Source: Clostridium sp. UBA6758
GTDB taxonomy: Bacteria > Bacillota > Clostridia > Clostridiales > Clostridiaceae
NCBI GenBank assembly: GCA_002453475.1
Contig: DKGY01000109.1
Location: 11,360-27,684, forward strand
Direction: 5' to 3'
DNA length: 16,325 bases
Of this stretch, positions 7,157 through 15,040 are shown piece by piece. The notes under the pieces were generated by a model. That model worked only from the letters and a program-made list of their open reading frames with translations. It did no database searches and was not told where the DNA came from. Every line of letters begins with the position of its first letter. Positions within the stretch are counted from its first letter, which is position 1. The position numbers and the translations under genes were made by a program.

Positions 7157-7399
7157 GTAACCTAATCAATATCAAACTCAGCTACAAATTTATTTTAACA
7201 TTCCTTTCCCCACGCTTCAACCATATTATTGTATTTACCTCATTATATTCCAACATATGCTATTTATATCTTTTAATTAAACAAATTCTGTCATTTCCTG
7301 ACTTAAATTTTTCCTATTAATATAATTTTCTCATCTTCGTGTAATAATATATTATTGAGTATACATTATTAAGGCTTGCTGCGATTTATACACTTTCTT

Positions 7400-7427
7400 T
7401 TGCAGGCTTTAAAAAATATGTTATGAT
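7400..7427 (+). promoter_or_regulatory. Probable sigma-A promoter of the glycosyltransferase gene
   Basis: TTGCAG (7400-7405), a 16-bp spacer and TATGAT (7422-7427). The start would be near 7434, giving a leader of about 75 nt. Confidence 0.45.
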
Positions 7428-7509
7428 TTACATAAAGGTTTAAATACTCAGTATTAGAGGTTCTAAACTATTGATTTACTCATAACTAAATATAGAAAGG
7501 TAGGATATT

Positions 7510-8310
7510 ATGAATATTTTAGTAACCTTAGATGCCAATTACATACCACAATTAATCATTATGATGAAATCCATATTAAAATCAAACTCAAATACAAATT
7601 TTAATACATATATAGTTCATAAAAGTCTTACAGATGAAAACTTTAAACAATTAAATGAGGGGGTAAATGATTCTAGATGTGGATTTATTTCTATTGTTAT
7701 AGAAGATGAGCTTTTGAAGGATGCTCCAGTGACGGATAGATATCCTAAGGAGATGTATTATAGAATATTTGCAGCTAAGTATCTTCCTAATACCTTAGAT
7801 AGGATTCTTTATCTTGACCCAGATATTGTAGTTATAAATTCTCTAGAAAAGCTATACAGCATGAACTTTGAAGGAAATTTTTTCATTGCTGCCTCTCATG
7901 TTAACAAGCCATTACAACTTATAAATGAATATCGCCTTAACATGGACAAAGATAGTGCTTATATCAACTCTGGCGTTATGTTAATGAATTTAGAGCTTTT
8001 AAGAAAGTATCAAGACTTCCAGCAAGTCTTCGACTATATTGAAAAATTTAAAAACAGACTTCTTTTACCTGACCAAGACGTTTTAAGCGGTTTATATGGA
8101 TCTAAGACCAAAACTGTAGAATCTATAGTTTATAATCTCAGTGATAGATACTTAGCCCGTTATAACCTAGACCCTGAAAACTGGCGACAAAAGTTAGATT
8201 TAAATTGGGTTAGGAAAAACACTGTTATAATTCATTATTGTGGTAGAAATAAACCTTGGAAAAATAACTATCTTGGAATCTTAGATGTGTTATATAAAGA
8301 GCTTCTTTGA
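7510..8310 (+). CDS. Glycosyltransferase family 8 protein
   Basis: The 266-residue protein is close to the usual length of a bacterial GT8 domain. It starts with MNILVTLDANYIPQLIIMMK, the nucleotide-sugar binding strand and helix. The metal-binding DxD motif appears as LYLDPDIVV (D103 and D105). YINSGVMLMNL (151-161), LPDQDVL (186-192) and IIHYCGRNKPW (240-250; the HxxGxxKPW signature with H242, G245, K248) follow in the expected order. These proteins transfer a hexose from UDP-sugar, with retention, to a glycan or lipid acceptor; which one is not known here. The site AGGTAGGA precedes the ATG. The gene is monocistronic, with its own promoter and a strong terminator 8 nt after its stop. No other cell-surface sugar genes are adjacent. 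Confidence 0.92.
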   Translation: MNILVTLDANYIPQLIIMMKSILKSNSNTNFNTYIVHKSLTDENFKQLNEGVNDSRCGFISIVIEDELLKDAPVTDRYPKEMYYRIFAAKYLPNTLDRILYLDPDIVVINSLEKLYSMNFEGNFFIAASHVNKPLQLINEYRLNMDKDSAYINSGVMLMNLELLRKYQDFQQVFDYIEKFKNRLLLPDQDVLSGLYGSKTKTVESIVYNLSDRYLARYNLDPENWRQKLDLNWVRKNTVIIHYCGRNKPWKNNYLGILDVLYKELL

Positions 8311-8317
8311 TAATAAT

Positions 8318-8355
8318 AAAGCCTATGTAAAAATATTTTTACATAGGCTTTTTTT
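8318..8355 (+). terminator. Intrinsic terminator after the glycosyltransferase
   Basis: A perfect hairpin, GCCTATGTAAAAAT on the 5' arm (8321-8334) with its complement running to 8348, is followed by a run of seven T. The minus-strand copy ends in TTTATTATTA, so it may also stop transcripts of the convergent esterase gene. Confidence 0.92.
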
Positions 8356-8442
8356 GTATATTTTTTCTATAAAACTTAAGTAATCGATATAAAAAATTAT
8401 AATTATTATAGTGCTTTAAAGGATTTAATTATTATTTTTATA

Positions 8443-9702
8443 TTATCTATAACCTAGCAATGCCTTTACACCATTTGCTAAGTTATCTTGCCAATCATAG
8501 TAAAGATGAGCTCCCATAAAGGTTTCAGATGCTACATTATATCCCTTATCCTTTAATGTAGCTATCATTCTGTCATTTGCCTCCACATGACCTTTTGTAA
8601 ATCCCTCTAAGCTTCCCATATTTAAATAAAAATCTATCGGTAACAACTCTGAATTCTTATATTCTTCTATTAGTTTACTATTTCCTTCAGAATCAAGTTG
8701 CATTTCTCCCTTATGGTCAATATACCATGCAAAAGCCCCTGACTGTGATAGAACCTTTCCAAATATATCAGGTCGATTAAGTGCTGCATAAGCTGCAAAT
8801 TGTCCCCCTAGACTTAATCCTGCAATAATTGTTCTTTTAGGGTCTTTAGTCACCCTATAATTTTCTCTAACCCATGGTAATATGTCTTCTGTTATAAATT
8901 CAAGAAACTCTTTATTACAAATCAACTCTTGGGATCTGTTTTCTGAGCTTGCAATAAATACAGCACAGGTAGAGCTTGTATATTTATCCCCTATGAGATT
9001 ATCTAATATTTTAGTGGATTCTACTAAATTTATATATTCCCACCCATCAGTAAAGACCATTAGATTATTTTCACTTTCATTTTCTGCATAACCATAAGGT
9101 GTATATATCCAAACTCTTATATCTTCCATATCTGATTTAAACTTAAATCTAGACATATGAATTTTTCCTTTTTTATTATCAGTTCTTTCCTTCGTCCATA
9201 CTTTTTCTTTAGCCCCAGGCATCTCAATTATATTTTCAGTGGCTACAAGTAAACATATGTCTTCAGGATTTTCATCATCTATAGGACAGGTATACCTTTT
9301 AGGATTAAAAGGATCTAGGATTATATCTTCATCCTTCCACTCATATTCTCCATCTACATTTGCTATTAACGTATATAAAAAGCGAGCTTTTTTAGGTGCA
9401 ATAGCGCTTCTATACCATAAATCACTATTGCCTAATCTATATAAGTTAGTTTTCTTGTCTCCTTCTCCGAACATCCATCCTCCAAAGATTTCACTAAAAA
9501 CAAATATATTATCAACCTCTCTATTCTGTCTCCAAATTACAGTTACAATGGAATTATTCTCATCTCCTTCTATATCTTCAATAAGAGGAGCACCTTCCAT
9601 TTCAACCTTTTCCCAGAATTTATTTATGGCATCATCATTTCCTAAGTTCATATCCTCTTGAAGTTTTAGCAGTATTTGGCTTATTATTTCTTCATTATAC
9701 AT
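8443..9702 (-). CDS. Enterochelin (siderophore) esterase-like alpha/beta hydrolase
   Basis: This 419-residue protein has no signal peptide. Residues 1 to about 175 resemble the N-terminal domain of enterochelin esterases (Fes, DUF3327), including WRQN (57-60), SDLWYRS (93-99) and LDPFNPK (129-135). The remainder is an esterase-D-type alpha/beta hydrolase with RVWIYTPYGY (196-205), a nucleophile elbow GLSLGG (295-300, S297) and a probable catalytic histidine in MGAHLYYDW (H399). The acid residue is less clear; E366 in GSLEG is a candidate. Fes enzymes hydrolyse the ester bonds of imported ferric catecholate siderophores in the cytosol. No siderophore uptake or Fur-regulated genes are visible, so the substrate could be another ester. 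AAAGGAG lies 9 nt before the ATG. A hairpin-rich region with a terminator lies in the 5' region and may control expression. Confidence 0.85.
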   Translation of the reverse strand: MYNEEIISQILLKLQEDMNLGNDDAINKFWEKVEMEGAPLIEDIEGDENNSIVTVIWRQNREVDNIFVFSEIFGGWMFGEGDKKTNLYRLGNSDLWYRSAIAPKKARFLYTLIANVDGEYEWKDEDIILDPFNPKRYTCPIDDENPEDICLLVATENIIEMPGAKEKVWTKERTDNKKGKIHMSRFKFKSDMEDIRVWIYTPYGYAENESENNLMVFTDGWEYINLVESTKILDNLIGDKYTSSTCAVFIASSENRSQELICNKEFLEFITEDILPWVRENYRVTKDPKRTIIAGLSLGGQFAAYAALNRPDIFGKVLSQSGAFAWYIDHKGEMQLDSEGNSKLIEEYKNSELLPIDFYLNMGSLEGFTKGHVEANDRMIATLKDKGYNVASETFMGAHLYYDWQDNLANGVKALLGYR

Positions 9703-9841
9703 AATTGTTTTCTCCTTTATTAATCATAATTTTTGCTGTTCTCTTGTTAATCTAAGTCTATTGATTTTTAATGGAGCTTCACTTCTTAAAATCCTTTATT
9801 TCTTAAAAGAAATCCTTATTTTCTAAATAACTCATATTATT

Positions 9842-9884
9842 GAATAAATAAAAAGGCTATAAGAAAGATATCTCTCTTATAGCT
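9842..9884 (-). terminator. Intrinsic terminator ending the candidate RNA
   Basis: On the minus strand GCTATAAGA pairs with TCTTATAGC around a 10-nt loop and is followed by CTTTTTATTTATT. It cannot end the esterase gene, which starts 140 nt downstream, so it must end a transcript begun to its right. Confidence 0.8.
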
Positions 9885-10102
9885 AGACCTAACACTTTAT
9901 TTTACTTAGGTATATATTAAATCTCTGACTTAATATATATTACCTACCTCACCCAGCATATGAGTAAAGTTTTATATAAATATAAACTTATATTACCTTT
10001 TTAAGTCACTGAATTTTTCAGACCATAGGTATAACCATGGCTTCTATTTAAAAGTAGCCACACAAAGTTTAACCTTATTAAGATTTATGTCTTAATTAAA
10101 GG
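9842..10102 (-). ncRNA. Candidate structured RNA or attenuated leader upstream of the esterase
   Basis: Read on the minus strand, about 260 nt fold into a row of hairpins: CCTT..ATTAAGA/TCTTAAT.AAGG (10102-10073), GGCT..AGCC (10059-10039), CCAT.GGT/ACC.ATGG (10040-10023), CTGAA-AAA-TTCAG (10021-10009), AAGTTT..AAACTT (9989-9967), a stem of about 14 bp starting GGTA (9944-9909), and ACCTAA/TTAGGT (9911-9887). They end in a terminator (9884-9842). Neighbouring stems share a few bases, which suggests alternative pairings. TATAAT lies about 9 nt upstream of the first stem, but its -35 is poor. No known riboswitch signature (T-box, SAM, purine, TPP, c-di-GMP) was recognised. It could be an independent small RNA or a terminator-controlled leader of the esterase gene, whose ATG is 140 nt further on. 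Confidence 0.5.
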
Positions 10103-10431
10103 CTTTTATTATAATAATTAAGTAAAATTTAGAAATAGCTCAATAAGATTGATTTCATTTCAATTGTTTTAAAAAGAAGCATCACAAAAAATCCCATAGA
10201 AATACTATAGATTTATAACCTAAAAAACCTCTTTTAAATTAAATTTTTTCTTTTTTAAAAATTTAGCTAACAATTGAATCTAATTAACATCTCATTGCCA
10301 CCTTCCTAAATTTAAGATTACAAGTACAATTTACCATATTAACTATATATAATCAATATATTTTTTATATCTAATATTTATTAGCCCTAACTTTTTAGTT
10401 TCCTACATATTTAAAGATTCATTGCTTTCCC

Positions 10432-10460
10432 TTGATAGCCTTAGTGTCCTATACTATAAT
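10432..10460 (+). promoter_or_regulatory. Sigma-A promoter of the nitroreductase gene
   Basis: TTGATA (10432-10437), a 17-bp spacer and a perfect TATAAT (10455-10460). The start would be near 10467, leaving a leader of about 105 nt with no riboswitch that I recognise. Confidence 0.75.
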
Positions 10461-10571
10461 AGGTAATGAAGTTAAGTTTTCTCCGGTTTAATGATATTTT
10501 AAGGAAAGTCTCTACTATATCTTATTCTCAGAAAACTACTATTAATAGAAAGAATGAATGGGGTATTAATT

Positions 10572-11108
10572 ATGGAATTTCAAAACTGTATAGAAACAAG
10601 AAGAAGTATTCGTAACTTTAATTCAAAGGAAGTAAGCAATCAGGTTATAGAAGAATTAGTAAATGCAGCTGCTTATGCACCATCATGGAAAAACTCTCAG
10701 GTAACTCGTTATTATGCAGTGAAAGATACTGCAACAAAACAAAGGATAATCGATGCAATGCCTGATTTTAATAAACATTCTTGTGAAACAGCTCCTGTTA
10801 TCATAGTTTCAAGTGTAGTTAAATTTAGATCTGGTTATACTCGTGATGGTGGCTTTGATTCTGCTAAAGGTGAAGGTTGGCAAATGTACGATTGCGGATT
10901 ATCTAACATGATTTTCTTATTAAAAGCTAAAGATCTAGGTCTAGGCACAGTTATTCTAGGTATCTTTGATGAAGCAAAGATATCTGAAATTGTTGGAATC
11001 CCTGATACAGAGGAAATTGTTTCAGTTATTCCTATTGGGTATTATGATGAAGAAGTAGCAATGCCAAAACGTAAGTTTGCAGATACTATTTTAAAAGTAA
11101 TAGAGTAA
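10572..11108 (+). CDS. Nitroreductase family protein (FMN-dependent)
   Basis: The protein has 178 residues from ATG 10572. An ATG 18 nt upstream (10554) is in frame, but family members begin with MEF..(C/V)(I/V)ETRRSIR, and GGGG lies 8 nt before the chosen ATG. ETRRSIRNF (8-16) contacts the FMN phosphate, APSWKNSQ (36-43) is the second conserved flavin-binding loop, and LGLGTVILG (122-130) with VIPIGYYDE (152-160) complete the usual order. The protein is a short, single-domain dimeric flavoenzyme that would reduce nitro or quinone compounds with NAD(P)H; the natural substrate is unknown. It is monocistronic with a strong promoter and terminator, and converges on the DUF7948-like gene. Confidence 0.92.
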   Translation: MEFQNCIETRRSIRNFNSKEVSNQVIEELVNAAAYAPSWKNSQVTRYYAVKDTATKQRIIDAMPDFNKHSCETAPVIIVSSVVKFRSGYTRDGGFDSAKGEGWQMYDCGLSNMIFLLKAKDLGLGTVILGIFDEAKISEIVGIPDTEEIVSVIPIGYYDEEVAMPKRKFADTILKVIE

Positions 11109-11115
11109 TTATAAG

Positions 11116-11150
11116 AAGGCTAACTCAAAATTCTGAGTTAGCCTTTTATT
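11116..11150 (+). terminator. Intrinsic terminator after the nitroreductase
   Basis: GGCTAACTCA (11118-11127) and TGAGTTAGCC (11134-11143) form a perfect stem followed by TTTTATT. The opposite strand has a weaker TTCTTAT tail. It lies 22 nt from the stop of the convergent gene and may serve both. Confidence 0.9.
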
Positions 11151-11172
11151 AAAATTCTGAAAATAATTAGTT

Positions 11173-12585
11173 TTAACTTGGATCAGGTACCCTACAAAAT
11201 CTTATTTGTCTGCTAGCACCATTATCTCCGCAACATACTTCCGTTACTCTTATCCTCACGTCTTCTGTAACTCCTCTAATTTCTATTTCATAGGTATCTG
11301 GAATGTTACGGAAAATAACTTCCCTACATGAATCTGGTCCTACTATTATGGAAATAGTACAAACCTTGCTTATATCATTACGTATATTTTTTCTGCGTAT
11401 TTCTAGTTCCACTGGTATTCTAGAGTTATTTCTTATATTTATAAATAAATTAGCTACTCTACACGCTCTTCTTACCCTACCAGTAGTTAATGTGAATCTT
11501 CTTTTACAATTCATGCAAGCTATTATACAATCTAGTTTACATTGAATTTCCCTATTTCTAGCTTCTAATCTACGTATAGTCTCCTTGACATTTCTTTCTA
11601 TAGCTCTAACTTCTCTTTTTATCTCTGCTAAGCCATAACGTGGATTTGTAATAATATTATAAATATCTTCAATGTCTGGTTTTTTATGATGATCTCTATC
11701 CAATGTATTCAATTCATGGTCATCACTTTCTCCTTTAATTACAGCTTCTTTTGGTTCTTCCACTGGTAAATCGCCATATATTATGTCAGATAAATCTGTT
11801 ACATCATTCACTCCAGCATTTTCTATGCTGTCCTTTTCTACTATATATTCCATGTCATCACCTTCTCCTCTCGAATATTTGAAGTATGACAGTGCTGATT
11901 CAATAACAAGGGGAAGAGTTTTATCATAGTGACCTACATTTATAGATAAACTATTACCCTCAATCTTAAATTCACTAGTTACTTCTATTTTCATTTCACT
12001 ATAGCTTTGATAAACACTAGATTTTAGAATTGATAATTTACATTCCTTAACTGTAACTTCTACATTTTTTCCTCTACCTAACTTAATGTTATCTATGCCT
12101 TCAAAAGTCATATTAATAGTTCCTGGATTTGTTCCTTGTTGAAGTATAAATTTATATTCTAAATTTCCATCGTTAAAGTAAAAAACTAAATCTATGCCAT
12201 GATAAATTCCTTTATACCTTATCTTTGAATAAGTAGGCACATCTATAATTTCTTCATTAGGGTCATAAAAATCAAAATAATTTTTCTTTTCATCACCTTC
12301 TCTTTCCCCTATGATTTCAACATCAGGTAATGAATTCTTAAGTAATATCTTAAAGAAATTAGTAGTCTCTGTATCCGTGATTTCCTTTAATTGGTCTTCA
12401 TCATAATTAAGTGTTGTAACATTATTAATCTCCTTGAGACCCATAATTATCTCATTTTTAAGAAATAATATAATATATCCATCTTTAGCAACGGTGTATT
12501 TTACATCTTTATGATTCTGCCCATTATTAAATTCAAAGGGATAAGTATTATTTGGATTTACTTTCTCATCCATATCATGCAACAT
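11173..12585 (-). CDS. DUF7948-like protein without SBBP propeller repeats, Cys/Arg-rich C-terminus
   Basis: The 470-residue protein has no signal peptide or membrane segment. Its N-terminal part (about 15-237) matches the domain that normally precedes SBBP beta-propeller repeats, including YKGIYHGIDLVFYFNDGNLE (124-143), FILQQGTNPGTINMTFEGID (146-165) and LPLVIESALSYFKYSRG (224-240). In those proteins the last piece reads like 'LVIDPtLxYSTYLGG' and propeller repeats follow. Here it is degenerate and leads into an acidic linker (about 241-315), a charged helical segment (about 318-350: EIKREVRAIERNVKETIRRL), a cysteine cluster CKLDCIIACMNCKRR (349-363) and an Arg-rich beta domain with more cysteines (370-470, ending in RFCRVPDPS). 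A structural or spore-surface role is possible but unproven. GGAGG lies 6 nt before the ATG. A CATATAAT sequence about 60 nt upstream could be a sporulation-type or sigma-A -10 box. Confidence 0.7.
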   Translation of the reverse strand: MLHDMDEKVNPNNTYPFEFNNGQNHKDVKYTVAKDGYIILFLKNEIIMGLKEINNVTTLNYDEDQLKEITDTETTNFFKILLKNSLPDVEIIGEREGDEKKNYFDFYDPNEEIIDVPTYSKIRYKGIYHGIDLVFYFNDGNLEYKFILQQGTNPGTINMTFEGIDNIKLGRGKNVEVTVKECKLSILKSSVYQSYSEMKIEVTSEFKIEGNSLSINVGHYDKTLPLVIESALSYFKYSRGEGDDMEYIVEKDSIENAGVNDVTDLSDIIYGDLPVEEPKEAVIKGESDDHELNTLDRDHHKKPDIEDIYNIITNPRYGLAEIKREVRAIERNVKETIRRLEARNREIQCKLDCIIACMNCKRRFTLTTGRVRRACRVANLFINIRNNSRIPVELEIRRKNIRNDISKVCTISIIVGPDSCREVIFRNIPDTYEIEIRGVTEDVRIRVTEVCCGDNGASRQIRFCRVPDPS

Positions 12586-12947
12586 TCTAAACCTCCTTCT
12601 TAATTCATTAAAAGTTTATCATTATTAATGTATTCCAAAGGAAAATTATATGTGAAACTAAATTCATGATTATGAGAAATTTTTATATTTATAATACTTC
12701 TAAAGTCTTAATTATAATTATTTAATTCTTTAATTATAAAAATAAATTGTTTGATATTAAATAATTCTATAATGCCAATGAACTTTTAATGCTTCGAAGC
12801 TAATAATAACCTTTTTCACTCCCCTTATATTTCATTATTTTTCATTTTTACATAAATATTGACAATATATTAATAGGATGTACAATATAAATAGAATGTT
12901 TACTTTAATTTTAAAATTCTATTATGATTGGGGGGAAACGTGTAGGT
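12586..12947. other. Divergent intergenic region between the DUF7948-like gene and the membrane operon
   Basis: About 360 bp, very AT-rich. It holds the plus-strand promoter at 12859-12886 and, on the minus strand, the AGAAGGAGG ribosome site of the DUF7948-like gene plus a CATATAAT box (12652-12645) without a clear partner. No ORF or strong hairpin was seen in 12660-12850. Confidence 0.6.
12859..12886 (+). promoter_or_regulatory. Sigma-A promoter of the three-gene membrane operon
   Basis: TTGACA (12859-12864, consensus), a 16-bp spacer and TACAAT (12881-12886). The start would be near 12893, about 55 nt before the first ATG. Confidence 0.7.
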
Positions 12948-14327
12948 ATGTCTCATTCTGATATAAGTACTGATATAATATATAAGAATTTATATAAATT
13001 TAATGATGTATGTGAATATCTAAGATACAATTCTGATAATTATTTAGAATCCTCTATTCGCAAAATAAAAGCTATAGAAGAGATTCATAATACTTATCTA
13101 TATCCTAAGGATAAAAAAATTAGAAGACCTGCAATGAATATTTTGTTGATAATTGCATTTATATGTTTTATATCTCCATTTGCTTACACTTATTTTTTTG
13201 AAGGAGAAATTTTCTGGCCTACATTAGGAATAGGTGCAGGATTTAGTCTTATTCCTCTATTTATTTGTCTTTCATTTGCAAATCCAAATAAATATGCTTA
13301 CTTTCATCTTGATGAAAATACAGAGGTTTTCATAAGGGGTAATATTTTAATAAAATTAAGTCCAAATGATTTAACTAGAACAGACTTTACTATTAATGTG
13401 AAATATATTGATTTAAAGAGTATTACTAAAACCAAATATAATACTTTTTCAAAGCTTTACTCAATTAAGGGAATTAATTATTGTTGCGATTTATCACCTA
13501 ACTCTGCAAAAGAAATAATAGATACCATAAATCCTAACTATTTCCAAAGATATTATAAGGAATTTCATATCTATGATACTTTTTATAATGGTGACTTCAT
13601 TAATGAAATAATTGAAAAGTTTTCATTACCAGATATAGAGGAATATTGTGAATTTCCTGAGAAAGAAAGAGAATCTCTAGAAGACTTCAGCTATTTTTCT
13701 ATTGGCTTTTGGGGATGTATTGGATTCTCTATCATCTTATTTTTTGAACTCTACTCTTCAGTAGGATTAATTCTTAAAACTCACTATTACTTTGATGACC
13801 TTATTTTAAATATATTATTTATACTAGTTATAATTGGACTTTTAACTTCCTTAAAAGCCTTAATCGTTAGATTTAAAAAATGCAAATTAGAAATTAGCTG
13901 TTTCAATTCAGAATTGCAATATTTAGTAGGATTAACAATGTCTTCATTAATATTGTTTATAATAACCAAAATATTCTCTTCATCATATATAGAGAAATTT
14001 TCCTATATAGGTTGTATTATAGCCATTGTTTTCGGGTTAATTTGTTTTTCTTATTACTATTTTGGTATAGGACATAAATTATCTCATTATAGATTTCTAG
14101 GTTCTAATCTTGCATTTTATCTTATAGTTTTATGTATAATTTTAGGAATTATAAAAGCAAATATTGAATTTGGGTTTATTCCTGGTTTATCTATTTTAAA
14201 TTTACTTGCATTTTTTTATTCTTGTAGTAGATTAGGTAATATTATAAGAAAATATTTGAATAGAGATAAGGTTGTTATCTCACCTTATAAGAATTCTACT
14301 AATAAGACTAGAGGATTCTTGGAGTAA
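12948..14327 (+). CDS. Unrecognised polytopic membrane protein (about 8 TM), first gene of operon
   Basis: The protein has 459 residues from ATG 12948; GGGGGG lies 12 nt before it. An in-frame ATG at 12924 has no ribosome site and contains that G-run inside its reading frame. I do not recognise the family. A soluble N-terminus (1-60) is followed by two membrane segments (about 63-82 and 91-110) and a soluble domain of about 140 residues (117-250). Its beginning (YAYFHLDENTEVFIRGNIL, then VKYIDLKSITK and LYSIKGINYCCDL) has the strand pattern of a bacterial PH-like domain, which is inference. Six more hydrophobic segments follow (about 251-275, 284-307, 324-343, 352-372, 384-402, 408-427) before a short basic tail. 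No transporter, kinase or protease motif was found. The next gene starts 26 nt downstream, so the genes are co-transcribed. Confidence 0.7.
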   Translation: MSHSDISTDIIYKNLYKFNDVCEYLRYNSDNYLESSIRKIKAIEEIHNTYLYPKDKKIRRPAMNILLIIAFICFISPFAYTYFFEGEIFWPTLGIGAGFSLIPLFICLSFANPNKYAYFHLDENTEVFIRGNILIKLSPNDLTRTDFTINVKYIDLKSITKTKYNTFSKLYSIKGINYCCDLSPNSAKEIIDTINPNYFQRYYKEFHIYDTFYNGDFINEIIEKFSLPDIEEYCEFPEKERESLEDFSYFSIGFWGCIGFSIILFFELYSSVGLILKTHYYFDDLILNILFILVIIGLLTSLKALIVRFKKCKLEISCFNSELQYLVGLTMSSLILFIITKIFSSSYIEKFSYIGCIIAIVFGLICFSYYYFGIGHKLSHYRFLGSNLAFYLIVLCIILGIIKANIEFGFIPGLSILNLLAFFYSCSRLGNIIRKYLNRDKVVISPYKNSTNKTRGFLE

Positions 14328-14338
14328 TTTTACTATAT

Positions 14339-14347
14339 AGGAGGGAG
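14339..14347 (+). promoter_or_regulatory. Ribosome binding site that sets the TTG start of the second operon gene
   Basis: AGGAGGGAG precedes TTG (14354) with 9 nt between GGAGG and the start codon. No ATG in this frame is near, so TTG is the start. Confidence 0.7.
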
Positions 14348-14353
14348 ATTTTA

Positions 14354-15040
14354 TTGGTAAAAAAGTTTTATATACATAGTAACATAGATAATATATCTGA
14401 ATGGGTTATGGCACTAATATTAATGATACCTATAGAAGTGATATCGATGCTTGTATGTGTAAGTTTTATTAAGAATGAATATATAAAAGAAGGTATCCTT
14501 AACGATTTTTTAGAACCCGTATTTGTAGGTACTGCAGTTTTAAGTGCTACTATTATGATTCTGATTGCTATTATTATACTTATAGTTAGATTTAAAGTTT
14601 CCAAGCATATACCTATAGATATATTTTATGGTCATTTATATGAACCTGCTGAAAGCTTAGTCTATGCTATTGATTACGATAAAAATATCTTATTCGCATA
14701 TGAATATTACAGCAAGAGTACAAAGTCACCTTCATTATTTGAAAAAATGTTTAGTAATACTCTATTGAAAAAATTAACAAATAAAAACTCTAAGAGAAAT
14801 CCTCAACCTTTAGATGCATCTACAAAAGTTAGCAATAATGGACCTACCTTAGTTATGAACTTTGAAATGCAAAATTTTTCAGTTGTAGAGAATAGAAGAG
14901 GTTATATTGTTCTAAAGACTGATGGAATCGAACATAGTGAAACAGAAAAGAAATCCAAACGTAAAACTTTTATTATAACATCTAAATATAAAAATTATAG
15001 AAGACTAAAAAAATTTATTTTTAAAAATGAGGTACAATAA
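14354..15040 (+). CDS. Unrecognised membrane protein with two TM segments and a basic soluble domain, TTG start
   Basis: The 228-residue protein has two hydrophobic segments (about 17-39 and 54-79) separated by a short acidic loop. A soluble domain (about 85-228) follows that is basic near its middle and end (KKLTNKNSKRNPQ, 139-151; KKSKRKTFI, 199-207). Its last part, MNFEMQNFSVVENRRGYIVL (168-187) and the following ITSKYKNYRRLKKFI (208-222), reads like strands ending in a C-terminal helix, as in PH-like domains; this is a pattern-based guess. No catalytic motif was seen. The start is TTG with a strong ribosome site. The stop codon overlaps the next start by one base (TAATG), so translation of the third gene is coupled to this one. 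The family is unknown to me. Confidence 0.7.
   Translation: MVKKFYIHSNIDNISEWVMALILMIPIEVISMLVCVSFIKNEYIKEGILNDFLEPVFVGTAVLSATIMILIAIIILIVRFKVSKHIPIDIFYGHLYEPAESLVYAIDYDKNILFAYEYYSKSTKSPSLFEKMFSNTLLKKLTNKNSKRNPQPLDASTKVSNNGPTLVMNFEMQNFSVVENRRGYIVLKTDGIEHSETEKKSKRKTFIITSKYKNYRRLKKFIFKNEVQ

Larger units (their letters stand above)
7113..7509. other. Divergent intergenic region between the coiled-coil operon and the glycosyltransferase
   Basis: About 400 bp without a gene. It holds the ribosome site and a leader hairpin of the minus-strand operon (7138-7156) and the plus-strand promoter of the glycosyltransferase (7400-7427). I could not pick a convincing minus-strand promoter, and 7160-7390 shows nothing else I can name. 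Confidence 0.6.
9703..10571. other. About 870 bp without a protein gene
   Basis: The left part (9842-10102) holds a series of minus-strand hairpins ending in an intrinsic terminator. The right part holds the plus-strand promoter of the nitroreductase (10432-10460). Between 9703 and 9841 there is only a 16-bp palindrome (9798-9813) and the esterase ribosome site. The stretch 10103-10430 is AT-rich with no convincing ORF. Confidence 0.7.

Noticed and set aside
9239..9661. Plus-strand ORF of 140 codons inside the esterase gene
   Set aside because: It is antisense to the conserved N-terminal domain of the esterase. The product is Ser/Ile/Leu-rich, as expected for a shadow frame.
9723..9750. Minus-strand TTAACA-N16-TATGAT as an esterase promoter
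   Set aside because: The start of transcription would fall near 9716, inside the esterase Shine-Dalgarno site (9718-9712), leaving no usable leader.
10159..10278. Distant inverted repeat TTCAATTGTT / AACAATTGAA
   Set aside because: These are ten AT-rich bases, partly self-palindromic (CAATTG), about 100 bp apart in AT-rich DNA. A chance match is likely, and no further pairing lies between them.
13787..13969. Minus-strand ORF inside the first gene of the membrane operon
   Set aside because: It is an antisense shadow of a hydrophobic coding region with no ribosome site.
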